From Planctomycetales bacterium (lineage in GTDB: Bacteria; Planctomycetota; Planctomycetia; Planctomycetales; Planctomycetaceae), in contig JAPLOA010000093.1 of the NCBI GenBank assembly GCA_026400835.1, forward strand, positions 1 to 64,000: 64,000 nucleotides of DNA. Reading direction: 5' to 3'. The notes beneath the pieces were generated by a model. It had not been told where the DNA came from, searched no databases, and worked only from the letters and a program-made list of their open reading frames with translations. This document shows positions 16,844 through 24,784 of the stretch, one piece after another; position 1 is the stretch's first letter, and each line of letters begins with the position of its first letter. Both the position numbers and the translations under genes were made by a program.

Positions 16844-18322
16844 TCATTTCTTATCGAGCGCAAAGCGACCATGTTCAGCCGCCATCATGAGCACCAGATA
16901 ATCCAGGCGAGCAGCGTTCGCGATCTTGGAGTAATTGATGCCGTCCATCGTGTCAGTCGTCTTGTGATAATGAGGATTGAAGCCTCCGAAGAGAAATGTC
17001 ACAGGAATCCCTTTCTCGGAGAACGACGCATGGTCGCTGCGTCCATCGACACGATTCTCTTCATCGTACTCAAAGACGAATCCAACGGACTTGTTAGCCG
17101 TCTCCACCATCGCATGCAGCTCGGCCGAATGATCTTTGCTGCCCACAAGGTGAATGGTATTGGCATTCTCTGATGCTGGCTCTGAAGAGGACTCTTCATT
17201 GCGACCAATCATGTCGATGTTCAACATGCAGATTATGTCGCTCAGAGGTTTCAGCGGATGAGCCACAAAATGTTTGGAGCCCAGCAGACCTCGTTCTTCC
17301 GCACAGAACGCCATCAGCAGTACACTGCGTTTCGGCTTGATGGGATTTGTGTGAATCGCTTTGGCCACTTGCAGAATGGCCGCAGAGCCTGAACCATTGT
17401 CGTCAGCCCCTGGGAACAATTCACCACGCTGGACTCCCAGATGATCCAGATGAGCGCCGACGCAGATGTACTCTTGTCGCAGAGTTTCGTCAGAGCCGGG
17501 ATACCAGCCAACGACATTGGGCACATCAATCGCTTCGCGGTCGATCACAAGTTTCGACTTTATTGTTTGGGAAGACGTGACGAACAGGTTTCGCGCGGGA
17601 GTTGCATCGCCAAAGAAGGACGCGTTGAGACCGCATTTGCCGGCCAGTTGATTTGCTGCGGCAGCGGTCACCATCGCGACGGGAATCGTGCTGGGAGTTT
17701 GCTCCGATTGATTCACCGCTTCGTTACGAACGCGAGCTTCATCCGCCACAATCAGGACACAGGCAGGGCGAGACTTCAGAATAAAATCATCATTCCAACT
17801 GATCCGCCCCTCAGTCTGAATAATCAGAAGGCGGCCCTCCATCGAACCGTCAACCGGTGCGGGCCGTTCCTTCGTGACCGTGGCTAACGTGACGGGTAAA
17901 TCGCCTTCGTACGATCCCGCAAAGTCACTGATTCCCAACGACTTTCCAGCAATCGCTTCTTCGTCACCGGCTCGAAAATAGCACTGGTCAGGCTGAGTCG
18001 ACAATTTGATAAAGGGGACTCCCTGATACCACGATCCATCCGTCCCGCCGGGTTGGAACCCATAGGACTCCAGTTTTGATGCGAACCAGGCAGCCGCCTT
18101 GAAGTAGCCTTCCTGTCCTGTGCCTCGCCCCGACATTTCCCCTTCAACCAAAATGGACAGCAGTTCCTCAGATTCCTTTTCGGAGATGCTCTCAAAACCG
18201 GCGCGGAAAGTATCGGGCACCGGAGCGGTCGTTGAATACGGGCCATCCGCCACCAACGCCGACGTGAAAGCAACGCATAACACCGCAGCGCTGAGGAAGA
18301 TATGGCGGCAGGCCGTGATCAC
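16844..18322 (-). CDS. Exported M28-family zinc peptidase with PA domain
   Basis: 492 residues, GTG start, with a Sec signal peptide (hydrophobic run ~8-24 ending near LVADG). Residues ~110-260 resemble a protease-associated (PA) insert. The catalytic M28 domain follows: GAHLDHLG (His-x-Asp), GADDNGSGSA (bridging Asp), CAEERGLLGS (Glu-Glu), LNIDMIGRN (Asp) and FNPHYHKTTDT (final His). Such enzymes act in the periplasm or outside the cell on peptides or related amides. It is transcribed in the same direction as the AddB-like gene downstream and divergently from yidC. Confidence 0.9.
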   Translation of the reverse strand: MITACRHIFLSAAVLCVAFTSALVADGPYSTTAPVPDTFRAGFESISEKESEELLSILVEGEMSGRGTGQEGYFKAAAWFASKLESYGFQPGGTDGSWYQGVPFIKLSTQPDQCYFRAGDEEAIAGKSLGISDFAGSYEGDLPVTLATVTKERPAPVDGSMEGRLLIIQTEGRISWNDDFILKSRPACVLIVADEARVRNEAVNQSEQTPSTIPVAMVTAAAANQLAGKCGLNASFFGDATPARNLFVTSSQTIKSKLVIDREAIDVPNVVGWYPGSDETLRQEYICVGAHLDHLGVQRGELFPGADDNGSGSAAILQVAKAIHTNPIKPKRSVLLMAFCAEERGLLGSKHFVAHPLKPLSDIICMLNIDMIGRNEESSSEPASENANTIHLVGSKDHSAELHAMVETANKSVGFVFEYDEENRVDGRSDHASFSEKGIPVTFLFGGFNPHYHKTTDTMDGINYSKIANAARLDYLVLMMAAEHGRFALDKK

Positions 18323-18803
18323 GGAGGCGGCTTTCTATCAAACAGGAAGGACCCTGAGGCGGGCAGAAGGAGGATATATCCAGCCTTTTAACGCCAACAA
18401 TCCCTATTCACCAGCGAACTGGCACAGACTTCCCAGACCTCTGCCGAATGAGTTTTCGGGTGAAAACTCCGGGGAAAACGGAGTTCTCCAGATCCGACAA
18501 TACACGCCTGCGTTTGCATCGGTTATCTTTCCCCGCTTGTTTCCAAGGCATGTCGCTTTAATCGGAACCCGAAGCGTCAGCGAGGGATGTCCAGCGTACA
18601 ACGCAATGAATGGATCCCTCACTGACGTTTCGGGTTGTGAAAACACATTAAAGTAACAGCCTTTTCCAAGTTGAACGACGGCCGCAGAAACTCTGCGCCC
18701 GGAATTTGCTCCACAACATGGACCGAGCCTCCCTCTGCACGCGGTCTGTGGCACTTTGAACGCATTTTTATGGAATTCGCGAGTCATCTCGCGATCTGCC
18801 CTT
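18323..18803. other. Divergent intergenic region with a palindromic repeat
   Basis: This region separates the M28 peptidase from yidC. It holds the inverted repeat listed at 18566-18636 and must contain both promoters. No credible additional gene was seen. Confidence 0.5.
18566..18636. repeat. Inverted repeat of the AACCCGAAGCGTCAGCGAGG family
   Basis: Arms 18566-18588 and 18614-18636 match in 21 of 23 positions around a 25-base loop. Related copies lie at 21008-21074, 21221-21242, 42602-42669 and 42731-42810. When mistakenly translated it yields (T)RSVSEG or (T)RCVSEG, a signature of spurious ORFs in planctomycete genomes. Confidence 0.85.
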
Positions 18804-20900
18804 ATGGAAAATCGCCGACTTTTCTCGTTCCTGCTGACTTCGATGGCCTTCCTCTGGCTGTGGACCGCCGTCGTTCAGCCGAAGTTTTTTCCAATCCCCG
18901 TGAAGAAACCCGCCGCACCCATTGTCGCCGATGAAGCCGATTCTGGCAGCAGCGGGGAACTTAGTGCGGTTGGAACGACAGAGGAAAAGCCAGAGTCGGA
19001 GTTGGTAATTCCTGAACATCCTCTGGAGAAAGTCACCCTCGGCTCATCAGATCCTGAGGGCGGTTATGCATTGAATGTCGATTTAACATCGGCCGGTGCG
19101 TCTGTCGCGAGTGTCTCGTTGACGGCCCCGCAATACAAAGATCTGCAAGACAGGAAGGTTCCTGCTCGAATTGTCGGCAACAACCTGACTGACGACAAAA
19201 CCTTTTCCACAGCAATCCTGGTCATCGATCGTCAACTGTCGTCAAAGAAGCAAACGCTTGAGTCAGCAAACTGGAAACTGGTTGAGAGAACCGAAACCGA
19301 CACGCTGGCTAAAGCGATCTTCGAGTACGACGCCCCCGACGGGACTTTACGAGTTCGCAAGACGTTCTCACTGCCTCGCCTGGCGGTCAGAGGCAAAGAA
19401 CTTGTTCAGGCGTGGCACTCTGATCCATCGTTTTATACTCTCGAGATCGCTCTGGAAGTCATCAACCTGAGCGACTCACCGCGCACGTTTGATTACGAGA
19501 TTCAGGGGCCGGTGGGAGTGCTCTTCGAGAATGAGGAGCATACGTCCAAGTATCGCGACCTGCATCTCGAGTTTGTTGATGGTACGAAAGCAGCGACACT
19601 CGCAGCCAGCTCTGTTGTCGACTACTGCGATGACCTTGAAGAGGAACTTGAGCGTCCATCAACTCTGGCGGAACAAAAGAATAAGCTGCGTGAAGATCAT
19701 GAATGGACGTCTGCTTTCCGCTATGCAGGCATCGACGTCCAGTTTTTCGCGGCTCTGGTCGCTCCGTTGGATGACAGAACTCCTGAAGAACAGGCGGAAA
19801 AGAAATGGTTGGAACGCACTTACCCGGTGCTGATTGCTCGCCATTCAAGAGAACCACGAAAATCGGACATCAGCCTGCGAATGGCGTCGATGCCGATTGT
19901 TTTGAATGCCAAAAATGATTCTGTCGTCCATAAGTATGCATTCTTCGTGGGGCCAAAACATCGTGAGTTACTGGACCCTCTGCCATTTCAGGCGAGCCAG
20001 GTGCTGAACTACGGGATGTTTGGTTTTGTTGCTCGTTTCATGCACTATTTGCTCGACACCTTCTTCAGCATTGGCATGCCATACTATCTGGCCATTGTGT
20101 CACTGACAGTGCTTGTCCGAGGCTGTTTGTTTCCGCTCTCACGCAAGCAGGCTATTATGGCTGCGAGGCAGAAAGAACTGCAGCCGCAGTTGACTCTGCT
20201 GAAGGAAAAGTATGCTGACGACAAAGAGAAACTGGCTCGCGCTCAGATGGAACTTTGGCGGAAGAATGGCATCAATCCGCTGAGCGGATGCTTGCCGCTG
20301 TTCCTGCAGTTGCCCATTTTTGTGGGGCTTTACACAGCTCTGAACTCAGCGGTCGACCTGCGTCTGCAAAGCTTCCTGTGGATCGAGAATCTGGCCGGGC
20401 CAGACGCCTTGTTCCGGCTGCCGTTTGCATTACCGTTTGGTCTTGGTGCAGACTTCAGCATTCTGCCGCTGTGTACCGTAGCTCTGTTTCTGACTCAACA
20501 GAAAATGTTTATGCCGCCTGCTCAGGATGAACAGCAGGAAATGCAGTACAAGATGATGAACATGATGACGGGCATCATGGGCATCATGTTCTGGCATCAA
20601 CCGGCTGGTCTGTGTCTGTACTTTATCGCGTCCAGCCTATGGAGTATCGCGGAGCGAAAACTGCTGGGAACTGGAAAACTGACGCCAGCAGGACCGGGCG
20701 TACAAGTCATCATGCCTGATGAGCAGCCATCGACGAAGCCCGCGAAGTACTCGTCAGCTCCAGCACCCGCAGCGACTGCCGCCAAACCGCCGGGCTTCCT
20801 GCAAAGACTTCTCGATGCTGCTGCCGATGCTCAGAAAAATGCTGAACAGCAACGCGAAAAGAGTGACAAAAAAGGCAAGAACAACGTCAAGAAGAAGTAA
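18804..20900 (+). CDS. yidC: YidC membrane protein insertase
   Basis: 698 residues from ATG 18804 (MENRRLFSFLLTSMAFLWLW), chosen because this first membrane segment is where YidC begins. A long periplasmic domain (~30-430) follows. Then come the conserved insertase core segments YLAIVSLTVLVRGCLFPLSR with the conserved groove arginine, the cytoplasmic coiled hairpin QLTLLKEKYADDKEKLARAQ, GCLPLFLQLPIFVGLYTALN and MTGIMGIMFWHQPAGLCLYF. A basic Lys-rich C-terminus (KKGKNNVKKK) probably contacts the ribosome. It inserts membrane proteins alone or with SecYEG. At nearly 700 residues it is longer than the E. coli protein (548), as usual in planctomycetes. It is followed by a strong terminator. Confidence 0.97.
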   Translation: MENRRLFSFLLTSMAFLWLWTAVVQPKFFPIPVKKPAAPIVADEADSGSSGELSAVGTTEEKPESELVIPEHPLEKVTLGSSDPEGGYALNVDLTSAGASVASVSLTAPQYKDLQDRKVPARIVGNNLTDDKTFSTAILVIDRQLSSKKQTLESANWKLVERTETDTLAKAIFEYDAPDGTLRVRKTFSLPRLAVRGKELVQAWHSDPSFYTLEIALEVINLSDSPRTFDYEIQGPVGVLFENEEHTSKYRDLHLEFVDGTKAATLAASSVVDYCDDLEEELERPSTLAEQKNKLREDHEWTSAFRYAGIDVQFFAALVAPLDDRTPEEQAEKKWLERTYPVLIARHSREPRKSDISLRMASMPIVLNAKNDSVVHKYAFFVGPKHRELLDPLPFQASQVLNYGMFGFVARFMHYLLDTFFSIGMPYYLAIVSLTVLVRGCLFPLSRKQAIMAARQKELQPQLTLLKEKYADDKEKLARAQMELWRKNGINPLSGCLPLFLQLPIFVGLYTALNSAVDLRLQSFLWIENLAGPDALFRLPFALPFGLGADFSILPLCTVALFLTQQKMFMPPAQDEQQEMQYKMMNMMTGIMGIMFWHQPAGLCLYFIASSLWSIAERKLLGTGKLTPAGPGVQVIMPDEQPSTKPAKYSSAPAPAATAAKPPGFLQRLLDAAADAQKNAEQQREKSDKKGKNNVKKK

Positions 20901-20903
20901 CCC

Positions 20904-20938
20904 AAAAAAAGGCCCGTCCACCTGGACGGGCCTTTTTT
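20904..20938. terminator. Intrinsic terminator after yidC
   Basis: GGCCCGTCCA (20911-20920) pairs with TGGACGGGCC (20923-20932), flanked by seven A and six T. The A and T tracts on both sides make it usable from either strand. Confidence 0.93.
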
Positions 20939-21007
20939 GATAAACAGTCCGCATCAGGCAAGTCTGTCTGTCCCTGAACGGTGAATTGATTGCATGGGTT
21001 CAACAAT

Positions 21008-21074
21008 CCCAAACGTCAGTGAGGGATCAACGTTGCCGGGTTCTCACGAACAATCCCTCGCTGACGCAGCGGGT
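21008..21074. repeat. Inverted repeat, CGTCAGCGAGGGAT family, copy 2
   Basis: The left arm CCCAAACGTCAGTGAGGGAT (21008-21027) and right arm ATCCCTCGCTGACGCAGCGG (from 21053) are imperfect complements. A lone copy of the right arm recurs at 21221-21242. Confidence 0.8.
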
Positions 21075-21101
21075 CAGGATTAAATCAATAGTCAGCAAAT
21101 C

Positions 21102-21125
21102 TTTCGGTCACCAAATTTTTCGGTC
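21102..21125. repeat. Two dispersed TTTCGGTC octamers
   Basis: AAATCTTTCGGTCACC and AAATTTTTCGGTCG repeat the core of the 7089-7237 array 14 kb away. This suggests a dispersed sequence family rather than a single local expansion. Confidence 0.6.
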
Positions 21126-21318
21126 GTATCGGCATGCTTTTATCTCCCGACACGCTGAGTTGTAGTAACTCCGGAGGAGAGATTTTGGAAAGCGTTTGCC
21201 CTACATTCTTCTCTCCATAAATCCCTCGCTGACGCAGCGGGTGATGATAATGCCCTGTGCTTTCGGCCCGTTGATCCCAGACAGAGCGTCGCTTTTGCTA
21301 CCTGCCTGCGAGCGACAT

Positions 21319-22095
21319 TCAGGAACGCAGCATACGCACCGGAACCCCTCGATCGGCCATAAACTGTTTGGTTTCTTCAATAGTGTATGTGCCATAGTGG
21401 AAAATGCTGGCCGCCAGAGCAGCACTGGCACCACCCCTGGTCACAGCCTCGTAAAGATGCTCCGGACATCCAGCTCCGCCACTAGCCACGACAGGAATCT
21501 TGACCGCATCGGCAACGGCCCTGGTAATCTCAAGGTCGTAACCATCTTTTGTTCCGTCGGCATCCATGCACGTCAGAACGATTTCCCCGGCCCCAAGTCG
21601 TTCTACTTCCTGTGCCCATTCGACAGCCTGAAGACCGGTCGGAATGCGTCCGCCGTTGATGTGTACGTCCCAGAATTCCTTGCCATCCTTCCGGATCCGC
21701 TTCGGGTCGATGTTGACCACAATGCATTGACTTCCAAACTTCAGAGCTGCCTCGCTAACGAAATCCGGGCTCTTGACCGCCATCGAGTTAATCGAAACCT
21801 TGTCACAACCCGCGTTCAGCAGTCGTCGGATATCGTCGACAGTTCTGATCCCTCCCCCGACAGTCAGCGGCATAAAGACCTCTTCCGAAGTTCTCGCCAC
21901 TACTCCCAGAATAATGTCGCGTTGTTCATGGCTGGCGGTAATGTCCAGAAACACCAGCTCATCAGCTCCCTGCTGCTCGTACTTACGGGCAATCTCGACG
22001 GGATCGCCGGCATCCTGCAGATTGACAAAATTGACCCCCTTGACGACTCGGCCTGCATGAACGTCAAGACAGGGAATGATGCGTTTTGCCAGCAT
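21319..22095 (-). CDS. hisF: Imidazole glycerol phosphate synthase subunit HisF
   Basis: 258 residues from ATG 22095, where the canonical start [20 protein letters not shown] lies; longer in-frame starts are rejected. A (beta/alpha)8 barrel with catalytic Asp11 (CLDV) and Asp in [40 protein letters not shown] and VVASGGAG form the two phosphate-binding halves. HisF uses ammonia channelled from HisH to turn PRFAR into imidazole-glycerol phosphate and AICAR. No other his gene is in the window, so histidine genes are scattered here. It is divergent from aroB. Confidence 0.97.
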   Translation of the reverse strand: MLAKRIIPCLDVHAGRVVKGVNFVNLQDAGDPVEIARKYEQQGADELVFLDITASHEQRDIILGVVARTSEEVFMPLTVGGGIRTVDDIRRLLNAGCDKVSINSMAVKSPDFVSEAALKFGSQCIVVNIDPKRIRKDGKEFWDVHINGGRIPTGLQAVEWAQEVERLGAGEIVLTCMDADGTKDGYDLEITRAVADAVKIPVVASGGAGCPEHLYEAVTRGGASAALAASIFHYGTYTIEETKQFMADRGVPVRMLRS

Positions 22096-22259
22096 TGATG
22101 TTTCCAGACTCCAGAAGCGTGAGCGGTGGTTGACTGTCAGCACCGCGGCTATAGTTTCCGTGATTCTTCCGGGATCTTTCAACCGTCCTGATGGTTCCGA
22201 TCCCGGATTCGCCGATTCGGTGACATCCTGCCAGACTCTTCACGAATTTGAGTTTTCCG

Positions 22260-23378
22260 ATGAATTCCACCGCCCTTTGGACTCGTTCTGTTCACGTTGA
22301 GCTGGGTTCGCGCCGTTACGAGATTGGAATTGGCGAAGGCTGTCTTTCAGCGGCGGCAGCCGCTTTGGGTTCATGGACAAATGCTGATAACGTCGGAAAA
22401 TTGCGATTTTTAATCGTATCCGATGCCTCAGTACAGAATCCTCACGGCGTTACTGTTCAGAAAAGCCTGGAAGCAGCTGGAGCCGAAGTTCGCATGGCAA
22501 TTGTGCCGTCCGGTGAGCAGTCAAAGTCCTATGCTCAAATGCAGTTGCTCTATGATCAGCTCGTCGACATGGCGGCCGATCGACGTACGATTGTCGTGGC
22601 AGTCGGAGGTGGAGTAACTGGCGATCTGGCGGGCTTTGTTGCAGCGACATACGCTCGCGGACTGCGATTTGTGCAGGTTCCCACAACGCTCCTGTCAATG
22701 GTGGACAGCTCTGTCGGTGGAAAAACCGGCATCAATCATCCTCGAGGAAAAAACCTGATCGGTGCGTTTCATCAGCCAATTGGAGTTCTGATTGACCTCA
22801 CGACACTGGCCACGCTTCCCGACCGCGAGTATCGATCCGGACTGGCCGAGGTCGTGAAGTATGGAGTCATCCTCGACCGTGAATTCTTTGGCTACCTGGA
22901 GAAGAACGTACAGGGATTGAACGCTCGCAATACGGAAGTTTTGCGGCACGTTGTTGCCCGCAGTTGCGAACTGAAAGCCGACGTAGTTCGCCAGGACGAA
23001 TATGAAACCACCGGACTGCGAGCTGTGCTGAACTATGGCCACACATTCGGCCATGCCTTTGAAGCACTCTCTGGTTATGGCGGACTTCTGCATGGCGAAG
23101 CCGTTTCCATCGGGATGATTTGCGCCAGTCGATTGGCTGAGACCTTGAATCGCATTACGTCAGAAGAAACTCATCGTCAAACGAAATTGCTCACCCAGCT
23201 CGGCCTTCCTGTTACTGTTCCCAAAGAGCTTCAGACTCGAGAGCAGGAAATCGTCAGTTGCATGATGCTGGACAAGAAGACGGAAGGCCGCGAACTGAGA
23301 TTTGTGCTGCCATCCCGCATTGGCCATGTGGAAGTCGTTAAAGGCCTGTCTCCAAGGCAAGCTCTGAAGTGTCTGTAA
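22260..23378 (+). CDS. aroB: 3-dehydroquinate synthase
   Basis: 372 residues from ATG 22260. The NAD-binding and metal-binding elements are clear: PSGEQSKSYAQM, VGGGVTGDLAGFVAATYARG, FVQVPTTLLSMVDSSVGGKT, GKNLIGAFHQP, GLAEVVKYG, NYGHTFGHAFE and HGEAVSIGM. The zinc-binding Glu and His residues lie in the last motifs. AroB converts DAHP to 3-dehydroquinate, the second step of the shikimate pathway, in the cytoplasm. It stands alone with respect to other aro genes and is divergent from hisF (165 bp between the two start codons). Confidence 0.97.
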   Translation: MNSTALWTRSVHVELGSRRYEIGIGEGCLSAAAAALGSWTNADNVGKLRFLIVSDASVQNPHGVTVQKSLEAAGAEVRMAIVPSGEQSKSYAQMQLLYDQLVDMAADRRTIVVAVGGGVTGDLAGFVAATYARGLRFVQVPTTLLSMVDSSVGGKTGINHPRGKNLIGAFHQPIGVLIDLTTLATLPDREYRSGLAEVVKYGVILDREFFGYLEKNVQGLNARNTEVLRHVVARSCELKADVVRQDEYETTGLRAVLNYGHTFGHAFEALSGYGGLLHGEAVSIGMICASRLAETLNRITSEETHRQTKLLTQLGLPVTVPKELQTREQEIVSCMMLDKKTEGRELRFVLPSRIGHVEVVKGLSPRQALKCL

Positions 23379-23762
23379 AGAATCGTTGACAATCAGACTA
23401 TGCAATGTGTCGACGTCCTTTGGCACAGTTGCCACTCAATGCGTAAACGCAGGGAAACACCTACACAGAATGAAACAGCCCAAGTCCCTCAGCTAAAAGC
23501 ACTTACGCAACGTATCGAAGGGAAACCCCGTAGGGAAAAAAGAGATTCGGGCCTGATGGCATAGTGTTGGCATCAATTGTCACCATGTCAGGTAACTCTG
23601 TGTGATGCTGAGACGGCAAACGGGATGAATGCTGTGACGCTTGCGGAGTCTGCGACTTCTGTGAATGAATGAGCTTTGGCCAAAGACATTCCTCCACACG
23701 ACCCGTTGCCGGGCAAAACTCTCTCTCCTTTCTCTCTTTGAATATGTTGAAAGATCTCTACA
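23379..23762. other. Upstream region of the pilin-like genes, no gene recognised
   Basis: 384 bp between aroB and the first pilin-like gene. No convincing coding frame was found. TGGCAT-N5-TGGC at 23557-23571 has the GG/GC spacing of a sigma-54 site, but with a mismatched -12 box. The leader from ~23440 to 23540 is rich in GGGAAA/AAAC motifs that could fold, but no known riboswitch consensus was satisfied. Confidence 0.35.
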
Positions 23763-24083
23763 ATGATGAAGACTCTCTGGAATGATGAAGCTGGTGTAAT
23801 CCTGTCGGCTGAACTCGTGCTCGTCAGCACGATTCTGGTTCTCGGCATGATCGTTGGTCTCGTGGAGCTGCAGTGCTCAATCGTCGCCGAACTGAGCGAC
23901 CTGTCAAGCGCGTTCGGTAACCTGAACCAGTCTTACGAGACATCTGGTTTCGGTAGCTCAAAGGGCGGAAATCAGTTCAAGGCTCGCACGTACGGTGCTG
24001 CTTACACCGACCGTGCTGACACCTGCGACTGCGACGCGAACCTGAGTATCGTTTGCACCGACATTGGTGAAGTTCAGAAGTAA
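23763..24083 (+). CDS. Flp-type IVb pilin-like mini-protein, copy 1
   Basis: 106 residues (ATG at 23763; a second ATG follows directly). A short charged N-terminus (KTLWNDEAG) precedes one hydrophobic helix (VILSAELVLVSTILVLGMIV, ~11-30). An exported-looking C-terminus follows with SAFGNLNQSY, FGSSKGGNQF and TCDCDANLSIVC. The layout (G-V-I-L-S-A-E after a charged leader, Glu five residues after Gly) recalls class IVb/Flp prepilins. Planctomycete homologues are often misannotated as branched-chain aminotransferase. A cluster of cysteines near the end suggests a disulfide. It is followed by its own terminator and then by a paralogue. Confidence 0.65.
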   Translation: MMKTLWNDEAGVILSAELVLVSTILVLGMIVGLVELQCSIVAELSDLSSAFGNLNQSYETSGFGSSKGGNQFKARTYGAAYTDRADTCDCDANLSIVCTDIGEVQK

Positions 24084-24119
24084 TCACTTCCCATGCAGTG
24101 AGCGTCTGCTCAAAATTTG

Positions 24120-24148
24120 AAAAGGCAGGGACTTCTTCCCTGCCTTTT
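24120..24148 (+). terminator. Intrinsic terminator between the two pilin-like genes
   Basis: AAAAGGCAGGG (24120-24130) pairs with CCCTGCCTTTT (24138-24148), followed by CTTG. The 11-bp stem ends in a short T run. It would limit read-through from copy 1 into copy 2, so copy 2 probably has its own promoter or relies on read-through. Confidence 0.85.
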
Positions 24149-24213
24149 CTTGTTCCGGTTGAGCCATGAAGGCCACGCTGATCTTACTCATTTCCCCCTC
24201 AGGTGATTTCTCA

Positions 24214-24570
24214 ATGTCCGTTCTCAAAACACTCTGGAACGACGAGTCTGGTGTGATCCTGTCCGCTGAACTTGTCCTCGTTTGTACGATCCTTGTATTG
24301 GGACTTCTGGTTGGAATGGTCGAGCTTCAATGTGCGATCGTGGGAGAACTCAGCGATCTCTCGAGTGCGTTCGGTAACCTTAATCAATCCTACAATCTTT
24401 CCGGTTTCGGCAGCTCAAAAGGAGCCAATCAGTTTAAGGCTCGTACATACGGAGCTGCGTACACTGACCGCGCTGACACCTGTGACTGCGATGCAAACTT
24501 AACCATCGTCTGCAATGACACGGGTGAGAAGCAAGGAAACGGCGACGGACCGGGATTGCCGCCAATTTGA
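24214..24570 (+). CDS. Flp-type IVb pilin-like mini-protein, copy 2
   Basis: 118 residues from ATG 24214 (CAGGTGA upstream), aligned with copy 1. An upstream ATG at 24166 adds residues that copy 1 lacks and is rejected. It is nearly identical to copy 1 through the hydrophobic helix (VILSAELVLVCTILVLGLLV), FGNLNQSY and ADTCDCDANLTIVC. It then has a unique tail ending GDGPGLPPI. Codons differ more than the protein does, so the duplication is old and the protein is under selection. It probably assembles with or substitutes for copy 1. Confidence 0.65.
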   Translation: MSVLKTLWNDESGVILSAELVLVCTILVLGLLVGMVELQCAIVGELSDLSSAFGNLNQSYNLSGFGSSKGANQFKARTYGAAYTDRADTCDCDANLTIVCNDTGEKQGNGDGPGLPPI

Positions 24571-24681
24571 TCGAAGTTACGATTCATGCGATCGCGTTCA
24601 ACCAGAACCGAACACAACGCACGTCCAACTTGAATTTGATCCGGTAGACAGTCATCACTGCGCCCGATCTGCACGTCGCAG

Positions 24682-24729
24682 TATCGGGCATGTTCGATAT
24701 CGGGCATGTTCGATATCGGGCATTTTCGA
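24682..24729. repeat. Three tandem 16-bp repeats TATCGGGCATGTTCGA
   Basis: Two exact units and one with a single change (24714-24729) lie between two convergent genes. Function is unknown; it may be simple slippage-type duplication. Confidence 0.85.
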
Positions 24730-24784
24730 TTCATGGTACGGGCAACTCAACGAATCACAGGCGAAGCGGATTCATTGTTCACGC

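Larger units (their letters stand above)
20939..21318. other. Intergenic region filled with repeats
   Basis: Between the yidC terminator and the end of hisF. It holds a complete CGTCAGCGAGGGAT-type inverted repeat (21008-21074), two TTTCGGTC octamers (21102-21109, 21118-21125) and a lone half-repeat (21221-21242). No gene was seen. Confidence 0.6.

Noticed and set aside
21196-22098. 300-residue + strand open frame across hisF
   Set aside because: hisF on the minus strand is certain. The first part of this frame is repeat DNA and the rest is antisense.
23440-23540. Cyclic-di-GMP-type riboswitch upstream of the pilin-like genes
   Set aside because: GGGAAAC-like motifs are present, but the conserved GEMM core and its tetraloop-receptor arrangement could not be built by eye.
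23557-23571. Sigma-54 (-24/-12) promoter upstream of the pilin-like genes
   Set aside because: GG and GC have the right 10-base spacing, but the -12 box reads TGGC instead of TTGC and the distance to the gene is about 190 bp.
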